From Littorina saxatilis (Eukaryota > Mollusca > Gastropoda > Littorinimorpha > Littorinidae): DNA of 64,000 bases. The notes below the pieces were generated by a model that was given only the letters and a program-made list of their open reading frames with translations, ran no database searches and was not told the DNA's origin. Made by a program: the position numbers and the translations under genes. Positions 20,801 through 31,806 of the stretch are shown piece after piece (position 1 is the first letter of the stretch; each line of letters starts with the position of its first letter). Location: NCBI RefSeq assembly GCF_037325665.1, contig NC_090253.1, positions 40,326,312 to 40,390,311 on the forward strand. The letters are read 5' to 3'.

Positions 20801-23800
20801 AAAAAGCGGAACAAACCCGGTGCTTTTTAACAACCTTTGAAGAAATTCTAGCTGGACTATGTGCAGCTCAGGGAATAAATGTATCGGACCAAAAAACAGT
20901 CAAAATAGACTATAAACCTGGTTGTTGGGGGTCCTCCAATATTTGGGAAGACTTAGACCACTCCCACTTTGGACACAAATACCGTGCGGCAGCAATTTTT
21001 TTCGCGCCCTGGAGCAAACACGCGTTCTTTGTTACTTACTGTTGCGATCGGTTTTGCCACTGCTGCCACAACCATTGTTCCGCCGTCGCGTCGCTATATG
21101 GAAACATAGCTTAAGGCATGCAAATTACATGTATGGAAGCTTTACTCTTTAGTCTATGATGCCATCTTTCTTAAAGCCATGAAAACAATTAACAACATTT
21201 GTGTCATTAGACAAATAAATACAAGCCCTTTCACACCACTTCAGACTTAAAAAAATAAAACTGTGAAGAACGTACTTCTCTTGTTTGTCAAGAGCCTTGC
21301 TCAAAGACTTGTAGCGCTGTGATAGCTGTGCTTTTGTCTGCTTCAAATTGACCTGGAAACAATGATGGCACAACAGGTCAACATATAATTCAAGCAGAGA
21401 GAGAGGGGAGAGAGAGAGGGGGGATAGGGAGAGAGAGAAATAAAAATAAGGTGCATGAAAAGAGGCTAGGCTGGGTGACTTTTAGATTAAATTCTTTGTC
21501 TCACACACACACACACTAATTTAAAAAAAAAGTGCATGGAATGAGATTAGGCTTGGTAGCTTTTAGATTTAAAAAAACAAACCAAAAAACAAACAAACCC
21601 ACGGAATGAGCCTTTTCTGTCTTCTCACTATGAGTATAAATATTACCTTAACTTACCAGTGTTGTACTTAAATGATCGTAGTCCTGCTTGTTTGGTGGCA
21701 CTCTCAATGTTTCCAAGGAAACAGCAACCCTGTGACACGAAACAGCCAATATCATCATCCAAACAAGAAGGCAGAGATTTCATTCAAATCATAGACCAAA
21801 TAGCCTGGACCGCCAACTCGTCAAGTGACCCTTCGAGGTTACGACGCTCGACTTTCACAGGGGCGCTTAGCGTCCGGTTTGAAAGACAGTGAAAAGAAAG
21901 CACGCTCCAGTTATTTGTGACAATGGGAGGTGACAATGAACTGGATTTTCCAAAACTCCAAACTAAACTTAACAAAACTCATCGAAAAACATGTTCCATA
22001 TGCACTTTAGCTGAGTTTATTTTAGCATTTTCAGAACTTACCTCGGCAACTTCGTCTATGTTTACAATCGACACCGGATATGACATCCCCCTGATTTCTG
22101 AAAGGCCAAGAAGAGCGGGGTAGTAGTTGCGCTGAGAAGGATAGCACGCTTTTCTGTACCTCTCTTCGTTCCAAAATGCGAGGGGCCGCTACCTCGTAAT
22201 AGAGAGAAAGAGCGGGAGAGAGCTAGTTGGCGGTCCAGGATAAATGGTCTATGATTCAAATCATTTCGCAACAAGTAAAATAAACGAAAGAACTCATAAC
22301 ACTTGCGCTGAAACATCCACAAAAAGGGTACTTTCATAATTTAGACTACAGATGTTTCCAATGTAGAACTTATATCAAGCAAGTACTGAGGTCTAAATAT
22401 GAGAAATTCAGCAATGATGACAACAAATACAGCATATTCTGAGCAAAGAGATCCGCCTTGAAAACTAGGATGTTGTCTGCAATAGCCCAGTGGTTAAGAC
22501 ATCAGTCTCGCACGTGGAAGGTTGAGCGTTCAAATTCCAGCCACGCCTGGTGGGTTAATTAAGGGCAGAGACTTTTCTGACCTCCCAGGTTAACTCATGT
22601 GTAGACTTGGTGCCATATCTCCCTTTGTTTGTACATTCAAGTTTGGTTGGTTATACTTATAGAAACATGAAAGTACTAAGCATGCATCCCCCCAAAACAG
22701 AGTGTGGCTACCCAATTGGTTGGGAAACACAGTCACACACGTAAAAACCCATTCATGCAAAAAGCACAAGTGTAGGAGTTTCATGTAGGAGTTGTGATTC
22801 TGAATTTTGGAACGTTGGCAGTTTATTTGTTTTTGGATTTTTGTAGGAGTTTCAGCCCATGAAAGCAGAACAAGAAGAAGGATTGAGGCTAACAATATGT
22901 GACCCACCACCACGGAATGAGTCGCATGTCACCTTTGCATGATTTTCATGTTTGCACATTTTCCTAAAGAGTTATTTATGCTCTATCCAGTGGTGAAACC
23001 CGTTTTAGAAAAGAGCGAAAACTGCTCGAGTTGAGCTTGTGACTGAGGTGACCCTCACACTGTTACCAGACACTCTCCGGACTTATATTAAGCCTAGCGC
23101 AGAACCGCGCGAGGTGACATGCGACTCATTTCATGGTGGAGGGTCACATATATACTCACTGATTTCTTGCATCACTCAAGGCATCATGCACTTCTTCGTA
23201 AACACCTTCTGGAACTTTGTTCATCAGAAGCCTGGAATCAAAGCAAATTAACACTTGTACACTTGCAGATCTTCTCATGTATATTTTTTCTTAACACTTT
23301 CGCTGTCTGTAAAATGTTATGTGTGATTCCTGGGTAACTACTAACTTGCGTTAACCAGCAACAAACGGTTCAATAAACAACAAACAAGTCGCGTAAGGCG
23401 AAAATACAACATTTAGTCAAGTAGCTGTCGAACTCACAGAATGAAACTGAACGCAATGCCATTTTTAAGCAAGGCCGTATACTCGTAGCATCGTCAGTCC
23501 ACCGCTCATGGCAAAGGCAGTGAAATTGACAAGAAGAGCGGGGTAGTAGTTGCGCTAAGAAGGATAGCACGCTTTTCTGTACCTCTCTTTGTTTTAACTT
23601 TCTGAGCGTTTTTTTAATCCAAACATATCATATCTATATGTTTTTGGATTCAGGAACCGACAAGGAATAAGATGAAAGTGTTTTTAAATTGATTTCGACA
23701 ATTTAATTTTGATAATGATTTTTATACATTTAATTTTCAGAGCTTGTTTTTAATCCAAACATAACATATTTATATGTTTTTGGAATCAGAAAATGATGGA

Positions 23801-26800
23801 GAATAAGATGAACGTAAATTTGGATCGTTTTATAAATTTTTATTTTTTTTTTACAATTTTCAGATTTTTAATGACCAAAGTCATTAATTAATTTTTAAGC
23901 CACCAAGCTGAAATGCAATACCAAAGTCCGGGCTTCGTCGAAGATTACTTGACCAAAATTTCAACCAATTTGGTTGAAAAATGAGGGCGTGACAGTGCCG
24001 CCTCAACTTTCACGAAAAGCCGGATATGACGTCATCAAAGACATTTATCAAAAAAATGAAAAAAACGTTCGGGGATTTCATACCCAGGAACTCTCATGTC
24101 AAATTTCATAAAGATCGGTCCAGTAGTTTAGTCTGAATCGCTCTACACACACACACAGACAGACACACACACACGCACATACACCACGACCCTCATCTCG
24201 ATTCCCCCCTCTACGTTAAAACATATAGTCAAAACTTGACTAAATGTAAAAAGAAGAGCAACAAACAAAGTATGCGTGTGTTGGAATCACTTATACATCC
24301 AAGGCACATTGTGAGTTGTCAATTCAGGTGATCGTGAATACAGGTAATCATTAATGCTTTGTATAACAAATATTTACTGGCAGCAAACTGGTTAAGAGTA
24401 AAACAGTTTTACTGTTAAAAGAACCTTTTTGTTTTTAACTCTGTCCTTTTGTGCACAGAATTTCTGGAAATAAAATAACACTTCTCTCTCTCACATTGCA
24501 TAGTCACACACACACACACGCACACAATTAAAACAGAGCACACTACTGAATTCACACCCCTTCACAACTCTTCCTAACTACCTGAGTTCTCACCTGATAC
24601 CAGAATCAAAGGTGTTGAGGGCATAGTTCTTGGTGTGTTTGGCGACTGGTTTCCACGAAGGATTCACTACTGTAGAACGCGACCTTAGCCTTGTTCTCCC
24701 AGCCGCTATAATTGGAAAGTAAATGGAAATTAATGTACGCATATCTCAGGGTTATTCTCCAGACTGCCAGAGCTGCATGCATGGGTCCAGTGGAAACCAT
24801 TTTGGGCAAGTGATATTTGTTTAATTTAATTGAGACCTTTTAACCATACAAATTGAATTCATTAATGAATACCGTTTTGAAATAATTATATCCTAGGCCT
24901 TATATAGAGAAAGAATATGAAATGCTTCCACATTTTGATTGTCTACATCAGAATATTACAAGCCTCCGTTTAAAATACATCACTAACAAGTAACATTAAG
25001 GTAGTTCACTGGACCCGTTAAATATAATTTGGTTTCTCCCAAAAGTTGGTTATTTTTTAAGTTCGATCTGTCTGCTATGCATTCAGCATAAAAAAAAATA
25101 TAGGGTAGTGGGTTCGTTTCGGAGCTATGAGTCTCGGAAGACAGTGCCCGTTTTGAATTTTGGACCGAAAAATCGAAAAATGGGTATGTTTTGAAAACGG
25201 CCAATTACACAAACATCTGCATAGGAATAGTCATTTAAAAAATATCACCCAAAGCAGCAATGGGCAGGTAACGAAGTGCACTGGTAAACGAAAATGTTGC
25301 GCATACTCAAACTTTGTGACGTCACGTCTTTTGCCAGAGTTTATTTTAAATTTGTTCCTCATGTTGAGGTATTCTATTGCTGGTAGCCTGGAAATAAATT
25401 ACGATTTGATGAGATGGGTTGTAAACGCAAGAGCGATCAAAACGGCATTAAAAAAAAACAAAACAAGAAGGGCAAAGCCCATACGACTCACATGCTTGAC
25501 CTTGACATGACCTTGACCTTCAGGGTCAAGGTCAAATAACTAAACCTAGCAATGACATCATACACTAAGAACTGCTCTACATTTTTCCTACCAAAATACA
25601 TGTGACCTTGACCCAAGGTCAAGGTCATCCAAGGTCATGCAACACAAAGCTGTTAATTCAAGACATAGGAAGTACAATGGTGCTTATTGGCTCTTTCTAC
25701 CATGAGATACGGTCACTTTTAGTGGTTCACTACCTTATTTTGGTCACATTTCATAAGGGTCAAAGTGACCTTGACCTTGATCATATGTGACCAAATGTGT
25801 CTCATGATGAAAGCATAACATGTGCCCCACATAATTTTTAAGTTTGAAACAGTTATCTTCCATAGTTCAGGGTCAAGGTCACTTCAAAATATGTATACAA
25901 TCCAACTTTGAAGAGCTCCTGTGACCTTGACCTTGAAGCAAGGTAAACCAAACTGGTATCAAAAGATGGGGCTTACTTTGCCCTATATATCATATATAGG
26001 TGAGGTATTGAATCTCAAAAACTTCAGAGAAAATGGGAAAAATGTGAAAAATAGCTGTTTTTTAGACAACGTTTATGGCCCCTGCGACCTTGACCTTGAA
26101 GCAAGGTCAAGATGCTATGTATGTTTTTTGGGGCCTTGTCATCATACACCATCTTGCCAAATTTGGTACTGATAGACTGAATAGTGTCCAAGAAATATCC
26201 AACGTTAAAGTTTTCCGGACGGACGGACGGACGTCCGGACGGACGACTCGGGTGAGTACATAGACTCACTTTTGCTTCGCATGTGAGCCAAAAACGACAG
26301 GTTGGTAGTGTTTTTAGGGGGGGTTCACTCCCTTGATTAACCCCACCCTTTGCACTATTACTGTCCAGTGTGCCTCAGAAAAATATGTGTCACGATAATG
26401 TAAAGGGCTGTTGTCCGATCATTTGTCTCAGATATATGAGCCAACTAAATTATGTTTTTAAAAACCACTGTTACATATGACCTCTGTTGAAAGTCAAAGG
26501 TCACCGCAACTTTGAAAGGCCACAAGTCCGATTCAAATGTAATAAAAACGCCAATCAAAAGGTGGAGGTCACTTGTTTGATACAAGTGTAATAATAAAAA
26601 TTAATAATCAAGGCTTGGTTTATAATTTTGCTTAATAGTGCGTACTGTTATTTGTTACGGTTTGAAGGCTGGGACTTTTTGAGGGTGGAATTAAAGCAAT
26701 TTTTCGCCTTATGGGCCCCTTATGCCTCGAAGGACTTCAATTATTGTATTATCTGCTGCCAGCGTACAGTAGAAAGAGGGCTGCATACACAAGACACTTG

Positions 26801-29341
26801 TTCTTAATACTACTGGCTGTTATTCTAGTTCAAACACCGGTTTTAACATGTGGTATTCTGATGCAATCACGCTGTGAGCATCACGGGTTGGGAGACACTC
26901 TCTTACCTGCTACCGGAGCTTCAATGTTAGCTTTGGTGATTATTACGATGTCACTGGCAAAGAGAACGGCTTTGTACCGATTTCATTAGATGCCCACGTG
27001 TTTTTGACCTCGTGGTTGGTAGGCGTGTCGCATTGTTTTTATTTCTGGCGGTGTCGTCATTTTCTGACGTCATTTGTTCTGGGCCGCGTCACCACACTTC
27101 CGCTGCCTGAAAAATGTGACGTTTGTTCTATTTACGTCATTCGAATGTTCGACGTGTTCTTCTTCTTCTTCTTCTTCTTCTTCTGCGTTCCCTGTTCGAT
27201 GTGTTCGAATTCCCAGCCTGCCAGGAAAAAATGGCGACACAACTCAGTGGCTTCCCTTTGTGTATGAAGAGTAATATCCCTGTCTCCATTTGACCTGCCT
27301 TAAAAAAAACGAGTTTTTCTCAAGCGTATTTACAAGGGAGGATATAACCACTCTCCCTGAAAAAAGTCCTGCTTCAAAATCGGAAGGTATCACTTTGACA
27401 GAGCTACGGGTAACACCAAGAGCAGTCGAAAAGAAATTGGCTACTTTAAATCCTAATAAGGCTCAGGGACCAGACAAGATCCCATCAAGGGTTCTCAAGG
27501 AACTGAATAAGGAACTTGCGTTACCTTTTTGTATTTTATTTAATAAATCCCTAGAAATGTCACAAGTGCCTAATGACTGGAAATCAGCTGATGTTACTGC
27601 TATTTTCAAGAAGGGACTAAAATCTGATTCGGGAAATTACAGGACAGTCAGCCTCACATGTGTTATTTGTAAGGTCCTTGAAGCCATAGTGAGAGATATT
27701 ATTGTAGATCACATGACTGTTAATGTTTTATATTCAAATTGTCAGCACGGGTTCCGTCAAAAGAGGTCTTGGTGTTACCCAATTATTGGAAGTAATGGAA
27801 GATTTGACAAGGATCCTTGATGAAAAAAATTGTATTGACATTGTTTATTTTGATTTTAAGAAAGCCTTCGATTCAGTGCCACATGAAAGACTCTCAGTTC
27901 AGCTGGAGTATTATGGATTAACTGGAAATGTTGTGCGATGGATTAGAGATTTTCTATCCAACAGAAAACAGAGAGTCAGAGTGGGTAATGTGCATTCTGA
28001 CAGTACAGATGTTTTAAGTGGCATCCCTCAGGGAAGTATTCTGGGGCCTGTTTTGTTTACAATCTTTATTAATGACCTACCGGATACAGTACAAAGTACC
28101 TGCAAAGTATAATTTGCAGATGATACTAAATTGTATGATGTACCCCAGCGATACCAAACAATACAAAATGACATTGATAATCTCCAGAAATGGTCAGTTA
28201 AATGGAACTTGTATTTTAACGTATCAAAGTACCACTGATGCAACGAGGAAAAATACGGACAAAATCTTTATTGAATTTAGTAAAACTAATATCTGGAAAC
28301 TTTCCTTTTCTAACAGAGTTGCACCATCATGGGACACACTAACTGATGTTGTTAAAAATGCAGAAACTATTAACACTTTCAAAAATCTGCTGGACGTACA
28401 AAAACTTATGACGAGTCACTTTATTTGTACAATAATTGATATTGAGTAAATACCACTTTGAGCATGTTATTATGATTGACCTGCAACAAATCTGATAATG
28501 AGATGGGACGCGAAAAAAAGCCGTGAGGCTTATGGATACCAATCTAGTCTTTAACCACTACTACTACAACTAACATAACTCTTATATATACTCGATCTGG
28601 CTCAGAGGAGAGGTCGATCATAAATACCCCTGTTAAAAAAACATGCACTGCCCTCTTTTCTCCCCTCTCCATCCACAAGAAACCAGCCATACTAGTAATG
28701 TTTTTGTTAAATCCAGGTTTCCCAATTGCTTCGTTTCCGGCCGATTTATGTGGAGCACGTACGTGATGCGCACAAAAAATATTGGCGGTCTGGAAGTGTC
28801 GTCTGCGCAATGATCGCGGCGGCTTTCTTGACCGCCAAGGACGACCGCACACGTTGTGAGACATCATTCGTTAGACCTCAATGTCTGTATCATCATCTTA
28901 TCGGAGTATTCATGATTAAAACTAGAGAGAATACATTCAAGGTGCCATGTAATGTATTAAAAACATTTTCGGTCAAACATTTTAAAGGACTAAGAATGCA
29001 TGTCACTTGTCAGTTGTCACGGCGAGTAGAAATTTTCATCTACTCGCCAAATACGAGTAAAGTTGCTGAAACAAATTGTTGGTTTGGCTAGTACTGTAGT
29101 AGTAGTAGTAGTAAAGTTTGCTCTCTGGCTGGTGCATTTTTAGAAACAAGCCAAAGGCGAGTACACCATTTGTTGGACTTTCAGGGTTGCCATAAGTCAC
29201 GTAACAGTTCATCAGTTACGTACGTAACAGTCCATCATACACCCAAGTTACCCAAGTTCTTTACGTACCTGTCCTTGCTCCAGGTGGATTCTTGGCCCTA
29301 CCACCCTTCTTGTCTTTTGGGTTCGACTGTCTCGCCGGCAT
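14736..29341 (-). CDS. CENPQ: CENP-Q-like kinetochore protein gene (7 exons)
   Basis: Seven short minus-strand exons: 29269-29341, 24594-24705, 23160-23231, 21657-21702, 21276-21352, 18994-19057, 14736-14801. All have AG/GT borders and matching phases and give 169 residues from ATG to TGA. Basic N-terminus (MPARQSNPKDKKGG), then PSWKPVAKHTKNYAL, VPPNKQDYDHLSTTL, a Gln/Lys/Glu-rich coiled coil about residues 102-150, and a C-terminal PLLLEPLEND. The W+P(L/V)xKxT motif, the VPP segment and the coiled coil resemble human CENP-Q as I remember it, a CCAN subunit that partners CENP-U. It is shorter than the human protein (about 268 residues). The gene model is firm; the family call is moderate and rests on memory, not a search. 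Confidence 0.7.
14802..16015. other. CENP-Q-like intron 6, unannotated part
   Basis: Unique-looking sequence. Frames of 60-90 codons on both strands around 15.5-16.0 kb have no recognisable domain. I see no exon or repeat that I can name. Confidence 0.5.
16016..16857 (-). mobile_element. family A Helentron-like element, copy 1
   Basis: Reverse-oriented. The 3' end carries a perfect 12-bp hairpin ACATTTAGTCAA-gtt-TTGACTAAATGT (16,016-16,042). A GT/CTGT microsatellite lies just inside (about 16,080-16,111). The 5' end (plus-strand right end) reads AACAAG-TCGC-gtaag-GCGA, then the same ACATTTAGTCAA. No ORF. About 840 bp, and the same family as 23,384-24,247. Confidence 0.75.
16858..18214. other. 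intron sequence, nothing recognised
   Basis: Contains a TATATAAA at about 17,875 and GC-rich patches near 17.4-17.6 kb. No supported exon, RNA or named repeat. Confidence 0.45.
18215..18443 (+). mobile_element. LINE 3' end, 5'-truncated
   Basis: Matches the last 220 bp of the LINE at 27,294-28,556 (gatgttgttaaaaatgc...cgcgaaaaaagccgtga...aaccacta). It encodes the C-terminal TFKNLLDIQKL residues in reading order. A SINE is inserted in its CTA tail. Confidence 0.75.
18444..18864 (+). mobile_element. tRNA-derived SINE, well-kept head
   Basis: Box A (tagctcagttggtagcgcgc), a paired anticodon arm, and box B in a perfect T-arm (gtgggttcgatccccac). The body is like the SINE at 9,100. It ends near gaggacgttaaacc. 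Flanked by CCTAACCACTA and CCTAACTACTA (one mismatch), so it inserted into the LINE tail. Confidence 0.85.
18994..19057 (-). CDS. CENP-Q-like exon 6
   Basis: Acceptor cttgtgttcag, donor gtatgt. Encodes ELQKMEDEKISLQDFGKLPG. Confidence 0.75.
19140..19590 (+). mobile_element. LINE 3' end with (ATT)n tail
   Basis: Encodes APPLWNSLPFSVR...SLSSFKQQLKTFFF, the conserved C-terminal end of LINE reverse transcriptases. An untranslated region (ggcctagagccataggttaggc) and an (ATT)n tail follow. Different family from 27,294-28,556. Confidence 0.75.
19731..21110. mobile_element. TTAA-flanked TIR element hosting family B copy 1
   Basis: Ends are inverted copies of CTATGTTTCCATATAGCGAC, flanked by TTAA at 19,727-19,730 and 21,111-21,114. 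About 555 bp without the family B element inserted at 19,976-20,800. The TTAA target suggests piggyBac or Kolobok mobilisation. No transposase. Confidence 0.75.
19976..20800 (+). mobile_element. family B Helentron-like element, copy 1
   Basis: Starts ACAAGAA then hairpin GGGC-aaa-GCCC and GACTCAC. It has a GGAC microsatellite at 20,731-20,757 and ends with hairpin GACTCAC...GTGAGTC (20,774-20,800) and an A-run. The interior holds about ten exact TGACCTTGA/TCAAGGTCA motifs. No ORF. Roughly 99 percent identical to 25,463-26,289. Confidence 0.75.
21276..21352 (-). CDS. CENP-Q-like exon 5 (coiled coil)
   Basis: Acceptor attgtttccag, donor gtacgt. Encodes VNLKQTKAQLSQRYKSLSK and ALDKQEK, a heptad-like helix. 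Confidence 0.78.
21657..21702 (-). CDS. CENP-Q-like exon 4
   Basis: A 46-nt exon: VPPNKQDYDHLSTTL. Donor gtaagt is strong; the acceptor cattgag is ordinary. Confidence 0.65.
21790..22253. mobile_element. 464-bp TIR element with 8-bp target duplication
   Basis: 29-bp TIRs (CATAGACC...GGACCGCCAACT) with about four mismatches, flanked by ATTCAAAT at 21,782-21,789 and 22,254-22,261. The 8-bp duplication points to the hAT or P group. Holds a family A fragment. Confidence 0.8.
22107..22176 (+). mobile_element. family A fragment
   Basis: About 70 bp (aagaagagcggggtagtagt...gtacctctcttcg) matches 23,530-23,592 inside the family A element. It is embedded in the TIR element at 21,790-22,253. Confidence 0.8.
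22475..22881 (+). mobile_element. tRNA-derived SINE (Leu/Ser-like head)
   Basis: Box A (tagcccagtggttaagac) and box B (gttcaaattcc) in the first 80 bases. The body shares the ...cagcccatgaaagcagaa... end with other SINEs here, and the tail is AAGAAGAAG. No clear target duplication. Confidence 0.65.
22899..23147. mobile_element. GTGACCC MITE, copy 1
   Basis: 249 bp with 34-bp near-perfect TIRs (GTGACCCACCACCACGG... inverted at the right). Same family as 44,576-44,826. It ends 12 bases from the exon 3 donor of the CENP-Q-like gene. Confidence 0.85.
23160..23231 (-). CDS. CENP-Q-like exon 3
   Basis: Acceptor tttgattccag, donor gtgagt. Encodes LLMNKVPEGVYEEVHDALSD. Its donor is only 12 bases from a MITE (22,899-23,147). 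Confidence 0.75.
23384..24247 (+). mobile_element. family A Helentron-like element, copy 2
   Basis: Starts ACAAG, hairpin TCGC-gtaag-GCGA (23,389-23,401), then ACATTTAGTCAA (23,409-23,420). A CA-rich microsatellite sits near 24,145-24,183. The 3' hairpin at 24,221-24,247 has one mismatch in a 12-bp stem and is followed by an A-run. No ORF. Confidence 0.75.
24594..24705 (-). CDS. CENP-Q-like exon 2
   Basis: Acceptor ttccaattatag, donor gtgaga. Encodes AGRTRLRSRSTVVNPSWKPV and continues AKHTKNYALNTFDSGI. The W-K-P-V...T motif is the main basis for the CENP-Q call. Confidence 0.78.
25463..26289 (+). mobile_element. family B Helentron-like element, copy 2
   Basis: Same layout as copy 1: ACAAGAA, GGGC-aaa-GCCC, GACTCAC, the nuclear-receptor-like motifs, GGAC microsatellite (26,217-26,247), and 3' hairpin 26,263-26,289 with one mismatch. 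Confidence 0.75.
27155..27184 (+). repeat. (TTC)n microsatellite
   Basis: About ten TTC/CTT triplets just upstream of the LINE fragment. Confidence 0.95.
27294..28556 (+). mobile_element. LINE reverse transcriptase fragment (Jockey/CR1-like)
   Basis: Encodes, in order, NPNKAQGPDKIP, NYRTVSLTC, QHGFRQKRS, then after a frameshift near 27,770 VYFDFKKAFDSVPHERL and GIPQGSILGPVLF. FADDTKLY follows, preceded by an in-frame TAA. These are reverse transcriptase blocks. A stretch between the YFNVSKY segment and the C-terminal FSNRVAPSWD segment is missing. 5'-truncated and dead. It ends in a short (CTA)n tail in the first intron of the CENP-Q-like gene. Confidence 0.88.
28557..29268. other. CENP-Q-like intron 1 near the start exon
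   Basis: CpG-rich patch near 28.73-28.87 kb and a (TAG)n run at 29,092-29,112. Open frames of 107-121 codons on both strands lack any recognisable domain. Confidence 0.4.
29269..29341 (-). CDS. CENP-Q-like exon 1 (start)
   Basis: ATG at 29341-29339, then a basic leader ending GART, and donor GTACGT. Phase 1 matches exon 2. No tool would report it as an ORF because it is only 24 codons. Confidence 0.75.
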
Positions 29342-30158
29342 TTTGTGACTGAATCACTCTTGAAAACCTTGCAAACGATCGAAGAAGCATGTGCAACTCT
29401 GATTCCTATAATGGGTAATCAATCTATAGAGTTACACTGACCACTCTGGAATGGATTCAGTTTAACATAGAAGTCAAACTCATCGGTTTTACAACCAAAT
29501 GACTCAAACGACTCGAGCTAACCTTTAGAGTTACTGTTCCTGACGTGCGTCCTTGAAAGCACCGGTGTCGACCAAAACTGCTTCCCGCTTGGGGGTTAGA
29601 ATAAGAAGGTTGTGTTACGCTTTAACTGCAAAGCCATCATCAGTTTGGGGCAAAGTCCGCGAGGAAAGCAAAGGAGGAATTTCGAAATAAAGACTGATGT
29701 AACCATGACATAACATAACATAACAATGTAACTTGAGGCCAGAGATGGCACGGAATTTTAGTCCAAAAATGCGTTTTAGGTTCTCAGCATTTTTAGGTAC
29801 TTTGAACACCATAGAATCATTGTGCGTAGTCATGTGGTCGTTGTCAACCTCTTTCTTGCAATAAAGCGATCATTTTCAAAATGTTTTCTTATTTGACAAC
29901 TTTTGACACTGTTTTCTCAGAATATGGCCGGTTTTTTTTAACACAAGCACCTTCAATGGGAACTATATTTATCTTCGAGACTAATTGTTCATTCTTCTTA
30001 CTTTTTTGTTAATTTTCATCAGAAATGTTGTATCTACACAGTTAAACTGAAAGAAGAAAGGAAGATAAAATCTATGGCGAAACACAAGGATGAGCCAAAC
30101 TGCCGCCAAGTGGTTTTTAACTGCTTAAACTTTTGCTTCGGTCGCTCGCCTTATGCCC
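29342..30158. other. upstream flank of CENP-Q-like gene
   Basis: Should contain its promoter, but no TATA box or initiator can be defended. Nothing else recognised. Confidence 0.4.
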
Positions 30159-30749
30159 AGACCTGTTTACCCCCATAAGTGTTTTGGAGTAATGCTCAGC
30201 CCCAAAAATAGTAATCCTGGCACAAAAATAGTAATCATCCAGCATTCGTCGCCAATTACAACGCACATGACAACTGTGTCTGCGAAACGCAATCATGCAC
30301 ATATATCCATCATTCACAAACAAAACACATCAGTCAGTTTTTGTAGTCATCATAATTTCAAAGAAGATCACATCAAAAGCACATGCATCACTGATTCTTT
30401 TTCTTTTGCTCGTAGTAGGCCTTTTTCAGTGTGTCATTAAGCGCTTCTCTACTGTACTTGCGCTTGCCGAATGAGTGAGGGCGAGACTTCACCACTAGAA
30501 TAAGGCTCTCCAGCGTCTCATCAGACAGACATGATCTCTGGTCAGTCCTGTGCTTTTTCACCCCATTTTGCCATTGAAAAAAACAATGCCAAACATGTGA
30601 ATTGATTAAAAAAAAAAAAAAGTTTTCTTTTTTTTTAAAACTTTTTATTTATTTATGAAAATCGTAGTCTTGACATGGATAGCGGAATGGCGTATTTTTT
30701 GCAGAAAATCGTAATAAATTACGCCCAAATCGTAAGGGTAAACAGGTCT
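30159..30749. mobile_element. AGACCTGTTTACCC TIR element, hAT-like
   Basis: 591 bp with exact 14-bp terminal repeats AGACCTGTTTACCC. The flanks TTATGCCC and GTATGCCC match at 7 of 8 bases. The 8-bp duplication suggests hAT. No transposase frame. Confidence 0.7.
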
Positions 30750-30997
30750 GTATGCCCAAAATGATGGCAATAGAATGGATTATCTAACCTTTGATTTCGT
30801 AAGAGCTGTTTTCTCTTTCTAGTCTTGTCACATGCTGCTGTCCCAGTGACTTGGGGTCTAGAAAAATAAAGCACAATTTAATGGTGCCTTTTTAAGAAAG
30901 ACATCTTTATGTCATTTTCACCAGAATATTTTGCAATTTGCAAGGAACACTCCTTCTCACAAAAAGCGATCGGCTAAACAGATCTGGCCAGGCTTTT

Positions 30998-31297
30998 CAG
31001 GCATGGGAATTGAACAAAGTAAAAAAGGCTGAAAATTTGCAAGGAATTGCAAAGTTGACGGCATGTAACGCCTAGCCTTTATAGGGGGGTACTGGGAGAA
31101 GGCCCCCCCGGAATTTTTTTCTCCAAAGAACCCAAATGGTGCAATTGGGTGTCATCTGAGCTCCAAGTTTGCCATTCAATTCAGATTGTAGAACCCTTTT
31201 TGCCCCACTTATTTTTTCGGCGGACACTTTCGCTTTTTCGGCGGACAAAAAAAAAATGTCGGCAAAAATTTGCCTTTCGGCGGACAATTCCCATGCC
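30998..31297. mobile_element. GGCATGGGAATTG MITE, hAT-like
   Basis: 300 bp. Left end CAGGCATGGGAATTG, right end CAATTCCCATGCC. Exact 8-bp target duplication AGGCTTTT (30,990-30,997 and 31,298-31,305). Confidence 0.8.
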
Positions 31298-31523
31298 AGG
31301 CTTTTACATGAGATAGTACCATGCCACTGATGACTTTTAAGAAATTAAATGTAATCCATATACAAAAAACTTCCGAATGTACACAGAGTCTGGATAGTGT
31401 GGGTCGAGTACAACCCATATGGAATTTAAGAAGGACATTTCAATTGTCTAGCTCAAAGTGTATGCCACTCGGTCGTCTTTGACCCATACTTCCCAAAGAT
31501 TCAGGCAGCAAAACGTTTATAAT

Positions 31524-31806
31524 CAATACACCCCTTCGGAGTTTCGAGTGCGTATGCGCGGCCAGTCACATTTTTGGCGGCAGGGGGCGCTCCGTTGTAC
31601 CAAACACACTCGAGATCCATTCCGCTTAAATCATGAAACTATCGTGGGACAAAAACCACAGAAATATCAAAGAGATAAGAGCTTACGAGGGAAAACTTGA
31701 ACGCAATCGGCAATGTACCTCTTCTGAAAACCTCGTGTTTGGTACAATTTGCAATCCCAGCATGCAATGCGCGGATTCTCGCCTGAGACTCCGAAAGGGT
31801 GTATTG
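31524..31806. repeat. inverted-repeat element, ends uncertain
   Basis: CAATACACCCCTTCGGAG at the left pairs with CTCCGAAAGGGTGTATTG at the right (one mismatch). Probably a MITE, but no target duplication was found. Confidence 0.45.

Noticed and set aside
26711-26989. 92-codon frame with hydrophobic segments
   Set aside because: Lies in an intron of the CENP-Q-like gene on the opposite strand, without splice sites or recognisable homology.
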